Below, one piece after another: positions 43,791 through 57,019 of a stretch of DNA of 64,000 nt. The stretch comes from Agriotes lineatus. Taxonomy: Eukaryota > Arthropoda > Insecta > Coleoptera > Elateridae. The stretch covers positions 77,639,061-77,703,060 of the forward strand of contig OW679203.1 in NCBI GenBank assembly GCA_940337035.1, in the 5' to 3' direction. A program made the position numbers and the translations under genes. How positions within the stretch are numbered: position 1 is the stretch's first letter; the number at the start of each line of letters is the position of its first letter. The notes beneath the pieces are model-generated. The model saw nothing but the letters and a program-made list of their open reading frames with translations. It had not been told where the DNA came from and ran no database searches.

Positions 43791-46639
43791 TTTAGGAGAA
43801 AAAGCAAAACAGTACATCGTTACGACCATTGGTTACGAAAATATAAACAACTGTCTTAAAGTCTGCGAATGTGAAGTTAGAAGGTGCACTGAGAGGAAAG
43901 TACAGGAGGAAGGACAGTTTTGGGTAAACTTAACAATTGACCAAAATTCAGCTTTTTCCTAATTATGTTCGACATTATATCTCTTTATTTTCGGAGCTAG
44001 AAGGAAAAAGATCTTGTAAAACAGCTATTAGATAAAGATAACAATATATTTACAGAAAATAAAACAATAAGGCTAGATAAAATAACTATTTTCAATATAT
44101 TTTAAGAAGCACAATGAAGCAGATGAAGAAGAGGTAGAAAGTGCCATTGTTACAATAAAAAGAGTATCAGAGGAAAAATAGATTTCCATAGATGAGATTC
44201 GATTATTTAGTGTTTGAAAGCTTTGGTAAAATGTAGCGAAATTACAAACATAGACTGGATAAATCAGATTTTGAAGCTAGTTTGAGAATTTTAAAAAGTT
44301 CAAAACTATTGTGAAAAAGATTTTGAAATGAAGACAGCAAGAAATGTAAAAATTGCAAGGGCATTATATTATTAAGTATGTGTTACCGGTACATCCCCGT
44401 TTACGACATGTAACAAGCTTATTCGGTGCGGGATGGAGGTGGGTCTTAAACTGCAATAAGAACAAGCGTTCGCTCGGGAACGTCAAATTAATTGTACCTT
44501 TGAGGATACAAGAGCACGTAGATGAATTCGTATTATATTTCAGGGCTCCTTCTAGTGTTGAATCCGATGATGTAATGGAAATGTTGCGAGAAAAACCTCC
44601 CGGTGAAGAAAAATATGTACGGTGATCAACTCTGGAATTTGTTTGGTCCTGACCTCATTTCTGTATTTTTGGAAATGCTTACTTAATTGTAAAACACGCG
44701 AAACTACACTGCGCTTTACAAATGAAAATAATACAGAAAATTTCAAGAATTACTTCGAGTAGAAGGAAAGGATTGCCTGCAGATGCTTGTGTTCGACATT
44801 TTTGCAGTGGCTAACCCTGATGAACCCACTGCATTGATTCCTGTTTAGTCTCAGGATCCCAATAATCGTCACAGGTTTCATCTTCCATAAATATCTTACA
44901 CAACATTCTGGATAGTATTTCTCGGATACCAACTTGCCATTTCACCATATGGAGCCGTTCAGACACGCATACTTTTGCAAGTCAGAAAATACGATATCAT
45001 ATCATAGGCGTAGGTATTTTCTTCAATTTGTATTAAATGGAATGAGTAGTGTGAAACAGTGCGTCTGTTGGTATAGGTATAGTCTGTTCGATCATGGAGC
45101 GTACAATATCTGAGCGCGAAAAATGAATCAGTTAAAGCCCAATCCCTGCCTTTGGGATACAGCATACCCAGACTATTTTGACAGAAAACTGCACTGCAAT
45201 GGACTGTTCTCGCAGGTGACTGAGAGCCCCAGTCGCTTATTTTTTCTATCACAATTGTGTATCCCGAATACTGTACTCTCATACAGTATTTATTTACATC
45301 TGAAAGGGGCCTAATTCTCGGTCTGTGGAATTCCAAAGTTAAGACTTTTATTAAGCTTTGGTGTTCTAATTTAACTAACTCATCTTTAATGACAAATTAA
45401 TACACAAGAAAACATCCATAGTTATTTATAGTAGTCTTGACGGTTAATTGGAAGTGCGGAGTGTCATTACCTGTAAACCTTTTAGGATTAAAAACTTTCC
45501 ATTTCAAAATTGCAAGTATTGAATTTTGAATACCGAACTTAAAACGACATAAATTTACTATTAACTTTGAATTGTCAAAATAAAAATTCATACAATATAA
45601 AATTTTATTGCGATTTGATGAAATAATAAATCTGTCCAAGGCTGTTCATTCGGTGTGTTTTTACATAAAATATTCCAAGTACTGCCTTTATTGACTAATA
45701 GATTAACACGAAATAACGGCGAGTTTAAAAAGATTAGAAAATAAAACAAGATAAGAATATGCAAGCTCGTTTTCGATACTCCGGCACACTGTTGGGATGA
45801 AGTGGTTTTGTTATGTTTTGTTTGGGAAGCTCGTTTCTTCGTAATCTGTTGAAACTATGGTTTTATTGTGGTATGGCCATTATCGTATTGTGTTATACAT
45901 ATGATCTGGCCATATGCGCCACGACTTCAGCTAAAGAGAATTCGTAAGGAAGGCGGGAATTAATTATTTCTAAGCTTAGAGGCAGTCAGCGATTTTTTTA
46001 TACCTACTGTTAGCGCCGAGTACGACTGGGACAGAGAATGCCTATAATGTGTCATTCATGTTCAAAGGTGGCAGTGGATATGAATTCGTATCCAAATATT
46101 CAATTTTTTTTTTTAACTTCAGAGACTAAGTTTTGAACTCGTGGCCTTAAGCTCGGCTTTTATTGATATAACGAATACATATCGACAAACATATAAAGGA
46201 AAAACAACCAATCTCGCCAAAAGCTTTTCAGTTGTTTGTATTAATATTCCACACAAAATGGCGCAGATATCATCTTGATATCGAATGTCGTTCTCGAAAT
46301 ACAATGTTTTCATCCATCTGGTTGGACACCTTCACTAGACTTAATTTTCCAACTTACCGTTAATACCAGGCTTTTGATGTCTTCATAAAAGTTATGCTGT
46401 TCCATGAGACCTTTCATATAATTTAGGTTGGTCGCAATTGAGTAGTTGCTGCAAAAATTGCATATTAGTAAAAATGCTCGAGCCCGAAATTGTGCCGAAG
46501 TAATACGAGTATTATCCGTAAACCTACATGTAAACCGCCGTAGGCGGATCAATTCATAGTCATAAATTAATGAAATTTTTCACAAAAAGGCAGTGTGTTA
46601 GGATACTAGTATTTTTCGGCATTGAAATAAAATTTGTGT
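43791..46639. other. No gene supported
   Basis: Several 60-125 codon frames exist on both strands, for example 44353-44625 (+), 44959-45336 (-) and 46310-46552 (-). None shows a recognisable domain, splice context or repeat homology I can name. Confidence 0.4.
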
Positions 46640-47520
46640 TTCTAGATATCTCCCTCCCTGGAGAGATACTGACTAGGGGGTATCACTTATAAGTAAGAGG
46701 GAACTGCCATCTGTGAAACTAATCAAATCGTTTTTCCAGTTTTTTGGGGTATTTAGGCCTCCCCACACCGGACGGTGCATCCTAGTGAAACCATCGTTCC
46801 AAAGCCTCATAGAACACCTCCGTAAACGTTCATGAAAATTTGGTCCCCCCCCCCCCCCCCCAAGATATCCCCTCCTTAGAATTTTTGGATAGATACTGTC
46901 TATGGAGTATCATTTTTGAGTAAGAAAGAAATATAGTCCGTGAAAATGACCAAAATAATTAGTTATTTTTGAGAAAAAATTTTTTCGTTTTTTCAAATTT
47001 TTTGGGTATTTGGGCCTCCACACACCGAACCATGCATCGCAGTGAAACCAAAGTTTGATATCATCGTTCTAAAGCTTCATAAAACAAATTTGGTCTGTAT
47101 GAAATTTGCCCCTATCCCAAATTTCTCCCTGATTAGAATTTTTGAGTAGATACTGACTATGGAGTATAACTTATAAATAACAGAAAAATGTCTGTAAATT
47201 TTTGAGATTTTTTTTGCTTTTTCTCGTATTTTTTTTTCTTTTTTTTTGGTATTTGGGCCTCCCCACACCGAACGGTGCACCACAGGGAAACCGAGTCTGA
47301 GTTGTCTGTATAAAATGTGTATCCCCCCCAGATATAACCATCCCTGGAATTTTTGGGTAGATAGCGACTATGGCGTATCACTTACGAGTAAAAGAGAAAT
47401 GTCTGTGAAAATGATCAAAATCATATTTTTTTGTTTCTCGACATTTTTTTGGGTATTTGGGCCGCCTGACAACCAATGCTGCGACGCAGTAAAATCAAAG
47501 TATCTCCATCCTTGAATTAA
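46640..47520. repeat. Diverged tandem repeat, about 200-260 bp period, four units
   Basis: The phrase GGGTATTTGGGCCTCCCCAC recurs at about 46746, 47004, 47249 and 47452, each followed by CACCGAACGGTGCA-like and GTGAAACCAAAG-like words. Each is preceded by AGATACTGACTATGGAGTAT and a TTTT-rich run. A 17-C run lies at 46845-46861. Units are diverged and uneven. No coding function is apparent. Confidence 0.75.
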
Positions 47521-48920
47521 CTTTCGCCGCTACATGTGGAACATACGTACATAGATACGTGCTGGAAAATGAATTGTTGGCCAGTCGTTTCGAAAGCCCT
47601 CGCTTCGCTCGGTCAACAATGACGTTTGCTGTAATATTCATTTATTTTTATAGCTAGGTAGATTATTAATCAATGACCCTCGTAACATTCTTTATTACAT
47701 TTGAGAGAGCCCCAATGTCTCACAACATCTCAGCTAAAGGTCAGAACTGCAACGAACAACATACTTCAAAACATTTCCTAAGGAATTTTTATCTGTTCGA
47801 CGTAACGTTACGGTTACGCGATATAACAAATTTAGCGTCAGCGGATGTCTGCAAGTCCCGTATGGGAAAGCGATATTGATACACATTGGCGCAGAGCGCT
47901 GACGGCGTTATTGCTCTGTTAACGGGAATACGAATACGCCCCGAAACTTATTCCATAAGGCCAAATTAAACACTATACATGTAAAAATAAAATATCAGCA
48001 GTAATTTACACGGGCAAATATTTATAATGTAGACTGCAGATACAAAAAACATTTCAAATTACCAGTAAATAACATATGCAAGATAATAAACCATAAATGA
48101 CTTAGCCAGGTGCAGTCTGATCAGCGATGAAAGGCTAAAATCCAATGAAGCCATAGACCTCGTGTCGAGGCGTCACCGCGTCGCGTAAAATCTTGGCCGA
48201 ACGTATTGAACGCTCTCCGCCAAAGTTAAACGATGGACACCAGTTCGCAGATTAAAGGCAGTCCTGGGTTGAAAACGGAGCTATGTACGTGAAGATTTTC
48301 CGGCGTTTCGTTTGAAGAATAGACAGTGGTAAATTTGGATTCAATCTTATTTTGCGGGTACCCTTCGCAGTATGAACCACTGCAACATTTGTATAATTAT
48401 ACTGCTCTCTTTCTAGCTTCTTAGTTCGTATATGCTATTAGAGCGAGGGCGAGGGCGCTTATCTTAGTTTAGACGGTTATTTTTACTTGACTGTGGACTT
48501 CGTATCCGCAGAATACGATCGAATCCGAGTGTATCAGATTTTCTCCGAGCATTCAGCAAGAACCTGCGCGCGATGCACGGAAAGCGTTGTTCAGGGAGCG
48601 TCGACGTGCGGGAAGGACTGTGATACGATCGATATGAAATTTCCGCCTGCTATTTAGCGAAGCTGGGTAGATCTGATAACCGTCGTAAATGTGCCAAAGC
48701 GGCACGCTAAAGCCTCACCCGTGCTTAAAACTCCGAAAAACAAATTACAAATTAGAACCCTTCAAAATAGTAGTAGGAGCCAGATAAGAGAGTAGGCACA
48801 GAATAATACTAGAGTAGGTACAATAAATCTATTATTGTTCATTATCAATGGATCAAATAACGAATAACACTAAAAATAAAGATCAATGTATATCATTATA
48901 TCAAAAATAACAATAAACTA
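47521..48920. other. No gene seen
   Basis: The part from 48120 to 48720 is less AT-rich than its surroundings and could be a decayed LTR or promoter region. I found no frame, TIR or RNA structure to support a call. Confidence 0.35.
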
Positions 48921-50405
48921 CATCTCTATAACAATGTCATTCTAAAGGTTTCTTCAATGGTATATTTTCTGACAAATAAGTTGTGAACCACTTCTGCGAA
49001 TCATTTACAAAGTTGGAAAGGTTGATCTATATGACAATGACATTTTAAAGGTTTTTTCAGTGTTATAATCTCTTACAAATAAGTTGCGAACGACTTCTGC
49101 CAATCATTTGTATGGTATATTTTATGACAAACAGGTTGTGAACGACTTGTTCTTGTGGCAATCATTTTTAAAGTTGAAAAGGGTCATCTCTATAACAATG
49201 ACATTCTAAAGATTCCTTTAATTGTATATTCTCTGACAAATAAGTTGTGAACCACTTCTGCCAATATTTTACAAAGTTGAAAAGGTTCATCTCTATACAA
49301 TGACATGCTAAATGTTTCTTCAATTATTTATTCTCTGACAAATAAATTGTAAACCACTCCCCTCAATCATTTACAAAGTTGGAAACGTTCATCTCTATAA
49401 CAATGATATTCTAATGGTTTCTTTAATGGTATATTTTATGAAAAGTAAGTTGTGAACGACTTTTGTCAATCATTTACAAAGTTGGAAAGCTTCATCTCTA
49501 TAGCCATGCCATTCTAAAGATTATTTCAATGGCATATTCTCTGATAAAGAGAAGTTGTGAACCACTTCTGCGAATCATTTACAACGTTGGAAAGGTTGAT
49601 CTCTATGACAATGACATTTTAAAGGTTTTTTCAGTGTTATAATCTCTTACAAATAACTTGCGAACGACTACTGCCAATCATTTACAAAGTTGGAAAAGTT
49701 CATGTCTATAACAGTGACATTCTAAAGGTTCCTTTAATGGTATATTCTCTGACAAATAAGTTGTGAACCACTTCTGCCAATATTCTACAAAGTTGAAAAG
49801 GTTCATCTCTATACAATGACATGCTAAAGGTTTCTTCAATTATATATTCCCTGACAAATAAATTGTAAACTCCGCCCAATCATTTACAAAGTTGGAAAGT
49901 TTCATCTCTATAACAATAACATTCTAATGGTTCCTTTAATGGTATATTTTATGAAAAATAAGTTGTGAACGACTTGTTCTTGTGTCAATAATTTTTAAAG
50001 TTGGAATGAGTCATCTCTATAACAATGACATTCTAAAGGTTCCTTTAATTGTATATTCTCTGACAAATAAGTTGTGAACCGCTTCTGCCAATATTCTACA
50101 AAGTTGAAAAGGTTCATCTCTATACAATGACGTGCTAAAGGTTTCTTCAATTATATATTCCCTGACAAATAAATTGTAGACTCCGCCCAATCATTTACAA
50201 AGTTGGAAAGTTTCATCTCTATAACAATAACATTCTAATGGTTCCTTTAATGGTATATTTTATGAAAAATAAGTTGTGAACGACTTGTTCTTGTGTCAAT
50301 CGTTTTTAAAGTTGGAATGGTTTATCTCTATAACAATTACATTCTAAAGGTTTTTTTAAAGGTATATTCTATGACAAATAAGTTGTGAACCAGAAGTGGT
50401 TGGAA
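48921..50405. repeat. 103-bp satellite, block 1 (about 14 monomers)
   Basis: Each monomer of about 103 bp carries TTGTGAACCACTTCTGCCAA, CATTTACAAAGTTGGAAAGG, TTCATCTCTATAACAATGAC and TATATTCTCTGACAAATAAG in that order. A GACTTGTTCTTGTG variant at 49149, 49971 and 50282 recurs 311 bp apart for the last two, suggesting local trimers. Monomers differ by a few to about 20 percent. Confidence 0.93.
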
Positions 50406-51104
50406 AGGTGCGTTTTTAAAAGAGTTGCAAGGCTACATCTTGAAAACAGTTTAAAATATTTTGATGACATTTTGGTGGGGTGATAGGAAGAGGGGGGACA
50501 TATTTAAACACATTTTTGACATTTACCCCTTCTCTCTGTTTTGAGGGGTGATGCTTAACTTTGGAACTTAACTTTAAATAGGATGATGTACTTTTGTTTA
50601 TAAAATTCGAATCTACGTTAAAACTATGTATGTAATTTTTTTGATTTGGTTATGGTTACGGATTTATGATTTATTAGGTTATAAAATAGAAAAGTATTTG
50701 CCATTTAATTTAAATTTATTTATCGTCTGTCATCCTTGAGAATTTGTTAAAAATGTCCCCCTTCAACTTCCAAACAGTTTCTCACTCTTTTTCTAAATGA
50801 ATTTTGTATTCGCTGTAACATTTCAGGCGCCACTAATAAACAGGCAAAGCGGATTCGTTCAAGAGCAAATAAAAAAGATTTTGTACTTATACGTAGTTTT
50901 TTACGTAGTTTCAAATTTTATAAACAAAAGTTCATCATCCAATTTAAAATTCCAAAGTTACCCCCCACCCCTCAAAACAGAAGGGGGGGGGTGTAAATGT
51001 CAAAAATATGTCTCCCCATCTCTCTACTACCTCACCATAATTTCATCAAAATATTTTAAATCGTTTTAGAGATATGGCCTTGTAACACTTTAAAAAACTC
51101 ACCT
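50406..51104. mobile_element. Foldback element inside the satellite, about 700 bp
   Basis: The left end AGGTGCGTTTTTAAAAGAGT and the right end CTTTAAAAAACTCACCT are inverted. The arms of about 220 bp contain TTTAAAATATTTTGATGA, CATTTTTGACATTTACCCC and GTACTTTTGTTTATAAAATT with complements on the right. It splits the satellite into two blocks. No transposase is visible; a frame at 50797-51069 is incidental. Confidence 0.75.
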
Positions 51105-53690
51105 AGTACGAGTATAACAATGACGTTCTAAAGGTTTCTTCAATGGTATATTCTTTGACAAATAAGTTGTGGACGACTTTTGTAAATCATTTTTAAAGTT
51201 GCAATGGTTCATCTCTAAAACAATGACGTTCTAAATTTTTCTTTGATGGTATATTCTACGAAAAATAAGTTGTGAACGACTTGTAGTCAAACATTTTTAA
51301 AGTTGGGATGGTTCATCTCTTTAACAATGACATGCTAAAGGTTTCTTTAATGGTAAATTCAATGCAAATAAGTTCTTAACGACTTCTCTCAACCATTTTT
51401 AAAGTTGGGATGATTTATCTCTATAACAATGCCATTCTAAAGGTTTCTTTAATGATATATTCTATGACAATTAAGTTGTGAACCACTTCTGTCAATCATT
51501 TTTAAAGTTGGAATGGTTTATTTCTATAACAATGACATTCTAAAGGATTCTTTAATGGTATATTCTATGACAAATAAGTTATGAACCACTTCTGTCAATC
51601 ATTTACAAAGTTGGAAAGGTTATCTCTATAACAACGACATTCTAAAGGTTTCTTCAATAGTATATTCTCTGATAAATAGATTGTGAACGACTTCTGCCAA
51701 TCATTTACAAAGTTGTAAAGGTTCATATCTATAAAAATGACGTATCAAGGGTTTCTTTAATGGCATATTCTATGACAAATAAGTTGTGAACGACTTCTGT
51801 TAATCATTAACAAAGTTGGAAAGGTTCATCTCTATAACAATAACGTTGTAAATGTTTCGTTAATTGTATATTCTCTGACAAATAAGTTGTAAACCACTTC
51901 TGTCAATCATTTACAAAGTTGGAAAGGTTCATCTCTATAAAAATGACGTACCAAAGGTTTTTTGATTGGCATATTCTATGACAAATAAGTTGTGAACGAC
52001 TTCTGTTAATCATTTACAAATTTGGAAAAGTTAATCTATATAACTATGGCATTGTAAAGATTTCTTCAATGGTATATTCTATGACAAATTAGTTGTGAAC
52101 CACTTCTGTCAATCGTTTACAAAGTTGGAAACGTCATTTCTATAACAACGGCATTCTAAAGATTTTTTCAATGGTATATTCTCTAACAAAGAAGTTGTGA
52201 ACCACTTCTGTCAATCATTTACAAAATTGGAAAGGTTCATCTCTATAACAATGACGTTATAAAGGTTTCTTCAATGGTATGTACTCTGAAAAATAAGTTG
52301 CGAACGATTTCTGTCAATCATTTACAAAGTTGGAAAGATTCATCTTTATAACAATGGCATTCTAAAGGTTTCTTCAATTGGACATTCTCTATAAAATAAG
52401 TTGTGAACGACTTCTGTCAATCCTTTACAAAGTTGGGATAGTTCATGCCTACAACAATGATATTCTAAAGGTTTCTTTAATGGTATATTCTATGACAAAT
52501 AAGTTGTGAACCACTTCTGTCAATCATTTACAAAGTTGGAAAGATTCATCTTTATAACAATGGCATTCTAAAGGGGTCCTCAATTGGACATTCTCTATAA
52601 AATAAGTTATGAACGACTTCTGTCAATCCTTTACAAAGTTGGGATGGTTCATGCCTACAACAATGATATTCTAAAGGTTTCTTTAATGGTATATTCTATG
52701 ACAAATAAGTTGTGAACCACTTCTGTCAATCATTTACAAAGTTGGAAAGATTCATCTTTATAACAATGGCATTCTAAAGGTTTCTTCAATTGGACATTCT
52801 CTATAAAATAAGTTGTGAACGACTTTTGTCAATCCTTTACAAAGTTGGGATGGTTCATGCCTACAACAATGATATTCTAAAGGTTTCTTTAATGGTATAT
52901 TGTATGACAAATAAGTTGTGAACCACTTCTGTCAATCATTTGCAAAGTTGGAAAGATTCATCTTTATAACAATGGCATTCTAAAGGTTTCTTCAATTGGA
53001 CATTCTCTATAAAATAAGTTGTGAACGACTTCTGTCAATCCTTTACAAAGTTGGGATGGTTCATGCCTACAACAATGATATTCTAAAGGTTTCTTTAATG
53101 GTATATTCTATGACAAATAACTTGCGAACGACTTCTGTCAATCATTTACAAAGTTGGAAAGATTCATCTTTATAACAATGGCATTCTAAAGGTTTCTTCA
53201 ATTGGACATTCTTTATAAAATAAGTTGTGAACGACTTCTGTCAATCCTTTACAAAGTTGGGATGGTTCATGCCTATAACAATGGTATTCTAAAGGTTTCT
53301 TTAATGGTATATTCTATGACAAATAAGTTGTGAACCACTTCTGTCAATCATTTACAAAGTTGGAAAGGTTATTTCCTTATTTCTATAGCAATGGCATTCT
53401 CAGGGTTTCTCCAATGGTATATTTTCTGTCAAATAAGGTTTGAATTACTTCTACCAATCATTTAGAAATTTGGAAGTGTTCATCTCCGTACCAATGGCGT
53501 TATAGGGATAGGGTTTTTTCAGTGGTATATTCTCTGACAAATAAGTTGTGAATGACTTCTATCAAACATTTGCATAGTTGAAAAGGTAATCTCTATAGCA
53601 AGGGCATTCTAAAGGTTTTTTCAATGGTATATTATCTGACAAATACGTTGTGAACGACTTCTGCCAATTCTGCCAGTTGAAATGGCCCAT
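51105..53690. repeat. 103-bp satellite, block 2 (about 25 monomers) with a 206-bp higher-order unit
   Basis: It continues the array of 48921-50405. Between about 52330 and 53340 the monomers alternate in two types, one with GGTTCATGCCTACAACAATG and one with GATTCATCTTTATAACAATG. The first type recurs at 52441, 52647, 52853, 53059 and 53265, exactly 206 bp apart each time. That regularity marks a recent amplification of a dimer. The array decays at its right edge, next to the frame at 53650-54024. Confidence 0.95.
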
Positions 53691-54024
53691 TCCAAAAATT
53701 AAAAAAAATCTGGTAATATGCCAGTTTTTCTCTTCAAATCAATTTATGGAATACGAGGGGCAAGATGAATTTATTGAGAATGAGGACAACTATATTCTAA
53801 ATATGTTCAACATGTTCGACATTTCTTTCCATTGCGTAAAAGCTGACCGCCAGAAATCTTTTGAAAGGCTATTAAAATACGACATTACAGCAACACCCAT
53901 AGCTTTCTACGAAGAAAAGTTTCGATCACGTAGATTCCTATTCCCACGCCCACATAACGAACGCGTTTTTTATGAAAATAACGCACAATTTACAGTTATG
54001 CAGTGGGCTGGGCTAAATATGTAA
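53650..54024 (+). CDS. Orphan open frame, 124 aa (or 93 aa from a second ATG)
   Basis: I do not recognise this protein. The first ATG lies in degenerate satellite. The ATG at 53746 gives a 93-residue product with acidic start (MEYEGQDEFIENEDN), then NMFNMFDISFHCVKADRQKS, then a basic and aromatic C-terminus (FRSRRFLFPRPHNERVFYEN, VMQWAGLNM). Codon use looks more coding-like than that of the surrounding AT-rich DNA. There is no signal peptide or membrane segment. No promoter or intron signals are evident. It may be an exon or a remnant of an unrecognised mobile element. Confidence 0.3.
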   Translation: MNDFCQFCQLKWPIPKIKKNLVICQFFSSNQFMEYEGQDEFIENEDNYILNMFNMFDISFHCVKADRQKSFERLLKYDITATPIAFYEEKFRSRRFLFPRPHNERVFYENNAQFTVMQWAGLNM

Positions 54025-54164
54025 TTTTTACCTAAAAACTACTAACAACCTCCAAAGAGTATCGTACGCTCCTGTTTTAAGTCATTCCGTTTCGCTACGC
54101 TCGCCTCGTTTCTCAAATATATATTGGCTTAATATATGTCACTTTCCGGACTTGTTATGTAATA

Positions 54165-54790
54165 TACTATTAAGTCCAAGGAACAGCAACAGCCAAAAGT
54201 CACTCATCGCTAAATCAGGAGAACTGGTGATGTTCGATGTTCTTAATTTTATTTTGAATTAAATACTGCAGAGTTTGAGCTGCTTTATGCGAAGGTGCAT
54301 TATCGTGCAATATAAACATTCGATTCTTTGGAAGCCATACCATACCATACCATTTAGCCGTATTGTAATTGTAACTGTAACCAGCAGCTTCTAAAGAATA
54401 TTGCGTACATTATTTTGTCATAGATTTTTGTTGTTTGTGCAGGGTTTGTATTTCCTCATCTTCGTGAAGCCACACTAGACTTTATTCTCGAATGTGTACA
54501 TCAAAAAAGGCTATTGTACGTTTCGTCATTTGTCACAATCTGAGAACCGCCATTATTTAACGATTCCAGATTTTGTTGACAAATTCTTACATATTCTACT
54601 TTTTGAGAGTTTGTGGGTGTGTGAAAAACAAATCGACTGATTTTTTTTAAGTGGAGTTGATAGTGTATGAATGTTCGACAGCTGAGCATTCAATCTGTAG
54701 GCGTTTTTCTATCATGGGGTATGTAACTTTATTGTCCTTGACAATCATCAGCTATTTTTTCATTGGTGACAGACGTTGGAGAAGTAGCAT
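54165..54790 (-). pseudogene. Mariner-family transposase remnant
   Basis: Minus-strand pieces read FVFHTPTNSQKVEYVRICQQ, then NLESLNNGGSQIVTNDETYN, KWYGMVWLPKNRMFILHDNA and PSHKAAQTLQYLIQNKIKNI, with a decayed SPDLA..DF segment next. VTGDETW, with the first catalytic Asp (here VTNDET), and HDNAPSH, with the second, are mariner hallmarks, as is YSPDLAPSDF. Frameshifts near 54500 and a stop near 54225 inactivate it. TIRs were not found. A CCATA pentamer run lies at about 54339-54353. Confidence 0.8.
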
Positions 54791-55355
54791 TTAAACTTTC
54801 TCCATACTCAGAACGTCATAACTCAAGCCCATTTTAAATTGATAAGAATAATTATGTTGCTACAACTTCTTTACTTTTAACTGCGATATAACCAAAACGA
54901 TTAGTAGTACAGTAATGAATTGAACGTCAAAGTATATGTTAACAATAACAGTGTAGCATTTGTTTTCCAAAGCGTATGTAACTGGATTTTTAGATTTACA
55001 ATAAATTCGGCTTGGCCTTTGTAACACGCTGCGAGTACTACGAATTATCTAATCATTGTTTTATGTTACTGCTAAAAGTACTACAACTTTTATTACTGCA
55101 ATGTTGTTTTCTGAAATGGAAAAATAGTATATTACTCTACAAGTTGAGAAAAGTGATGTTTTTCTGAGCAAGTATGGCGTGTTTGAGTACGAGCGTCAGC
55201 GAGTACTTAAACGGCCATACGCATTACATAAGAAATTTAAAATATTAAATTTTTACATACAAGTGACACTAACTATCAAAACATAACCAAGATGAGCATA
55301 ATTCATTCCTATGCACTAAATAAAGCACGATAAGCAGCTCCAGTTGATGTTATGA

Positions 55356-55531
55356 GTTTGGCAGTACTGAAGTGTGTTGTAGGTGACACTGTAAGTCGAT
55401 GTCAAATGTGAGGTTATCAGGTTAGGTTTTGCGTCAATCTGTGTCAAAACTGAAGCAAAACCTAACCTACTAACCTCGAATTTGACATAGACTTACAGTG
55501 TCACCAACAACACACTTCAGTATTGCCAAAC
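55356..55531. mobile_element. Palindromic element sharing the core of 3007-3261
   Basis: The outer arms are GTTTGGCAGTACTGAAGTGT and ACACTTCAGTATTGCCAAAC. The inner core repeats CACTGTAAGTCGATGTCAAA, GGTTAGGTTTTGCG and their complements, as in the element at 3007. The outer arms differ completely from that element. It is noncoding. Confidence 0.75.
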
Positions 55532-56990
55532 GTAAAACGAATCACCGTTGCTAGGCATAAAAATGTTGCTAATGATAAAAGTACCATATTTATTATCGAT
55601 TTTGAATGAAGAAATGTATTACATTTCCAAATGAAATGCGATAAAATATTTTGTGAAAGATCTTAGAAATGTACAATTAAGGTTGCTAAAACAGTGTTGT
55701 CAATGAGCTATTAAAATCATCGGAGAATGTTAAATGGCCGTTTAAAAAAAATTTAGTAATAAAACATTTCAAATTATTAGATAATAAAGGGGGAAATAAA
55801 AAAACCCACATTTCACAGTGTTTTAAACGTGTTCTTCGTGTAACATGGCCTGTTAAAGTAAGGAATGAAATATTACGAGGTTATTTTTTTGTAGACTTGA
55901 CAACATTTATTTCGTCTTAACCGTCTTGTTTTAATTAGTATGGCATACCTAAGAGAGAGAGTAACAGAATCTTTTTAACATAGGCCGACGCGACGTCGCG
56001 GCAGCCTCATCAATGGTACTTGACACCACTTGATAAAATTACGCAGATTCCGATTAAGACGCTGAAGTCAGTAGTTAACGTTTAGAAACACAACGTATGC
56101 TGTAAGTTACAATTGGGCACTGTATGCTATATAATAAGATAGTAGCAAAGAGCATAAAATTATATAATTTTTGATAGTAGTCGATCTTTTGGCACCCACT
56201 GCCAAACAGTGAAAAAGACAAATTTTCCATTTCAGTTTGAAAGCACAACTTTCAAAGTTTTCATTATTAAAGTTGAACAGTAAAATAGATAATTTAAACA
56301 TGTATTAATTTTTGAAGAACCTCAAATTGGGGAGCATTGCCCGTTTAGTATTTTTTTGAAATACCTTGTGGGTATGGGGGGCCGTGTATGACAGCTCACA
56401 ACTTTTTAATAGGCGAAGATATTCAAGTACTTACTACCGAAAGACTAAAGATAATACAACTAACAATACACACTAAAATTTCAGCATTATATTATAAATA
56501 ACAACCGCACAACCACAACTTAAAGTTAGGTACCATTGAAAATGTTATATTTGAGCAAATTTTATTAATGTAATTGTTTCTTAAACATATTTAAAAATAT
56601 GTTGTATCGGACCTCTAGTTTATACAGATACACTTCTTGCTCTACGTTGCAATCGTAAAATCGGATTTCTTAATAGTTATTTATGGATCTAGTGCATAAA
56701 ACGACACTTTGGTGCTTGAGAATTATTATTTTGACGAGGCGTAAGCTAGTATCAAAATGTAATTAACAGAACACAATTAGTGCACCGGGTAAATTGTTAA
56801 CATGCAGAAGTAAGTAACCATCACTACCTTAGATTAAGACAAACTTGGACTCGTGCAATAAAACCTTCATTTTAAAACTCGTTCTTTAATATGCTATTTT
56901 TCACGTCACCAATGGCAACGTTAAACAGGTACTCCTTTCACTAGTGAAAAAATCTGTAAAAGGCTTTACCCAAAACCTCCCTCGTCGATA
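55532..56990. other. No gene seen
   Basis: AT-rich DNA. A TTAACAGAACACAATTAGTG segment near 56764 loosely resembles the sequence just before leader copy 1 (TTAACAGAATTAAATTGG, about 440), but it is too short to call. Confidence 0.35.
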
Positions 56991-57019
56991 TTGTGACAAT
57001 AAATAATTTTAAAAATAAA

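Noticed and set aside
48921..53690. CRISPR-like array
   Set aside because: The monomers are contiguous 103-bp satellites without unique spacers, in a eukaryotic genome.
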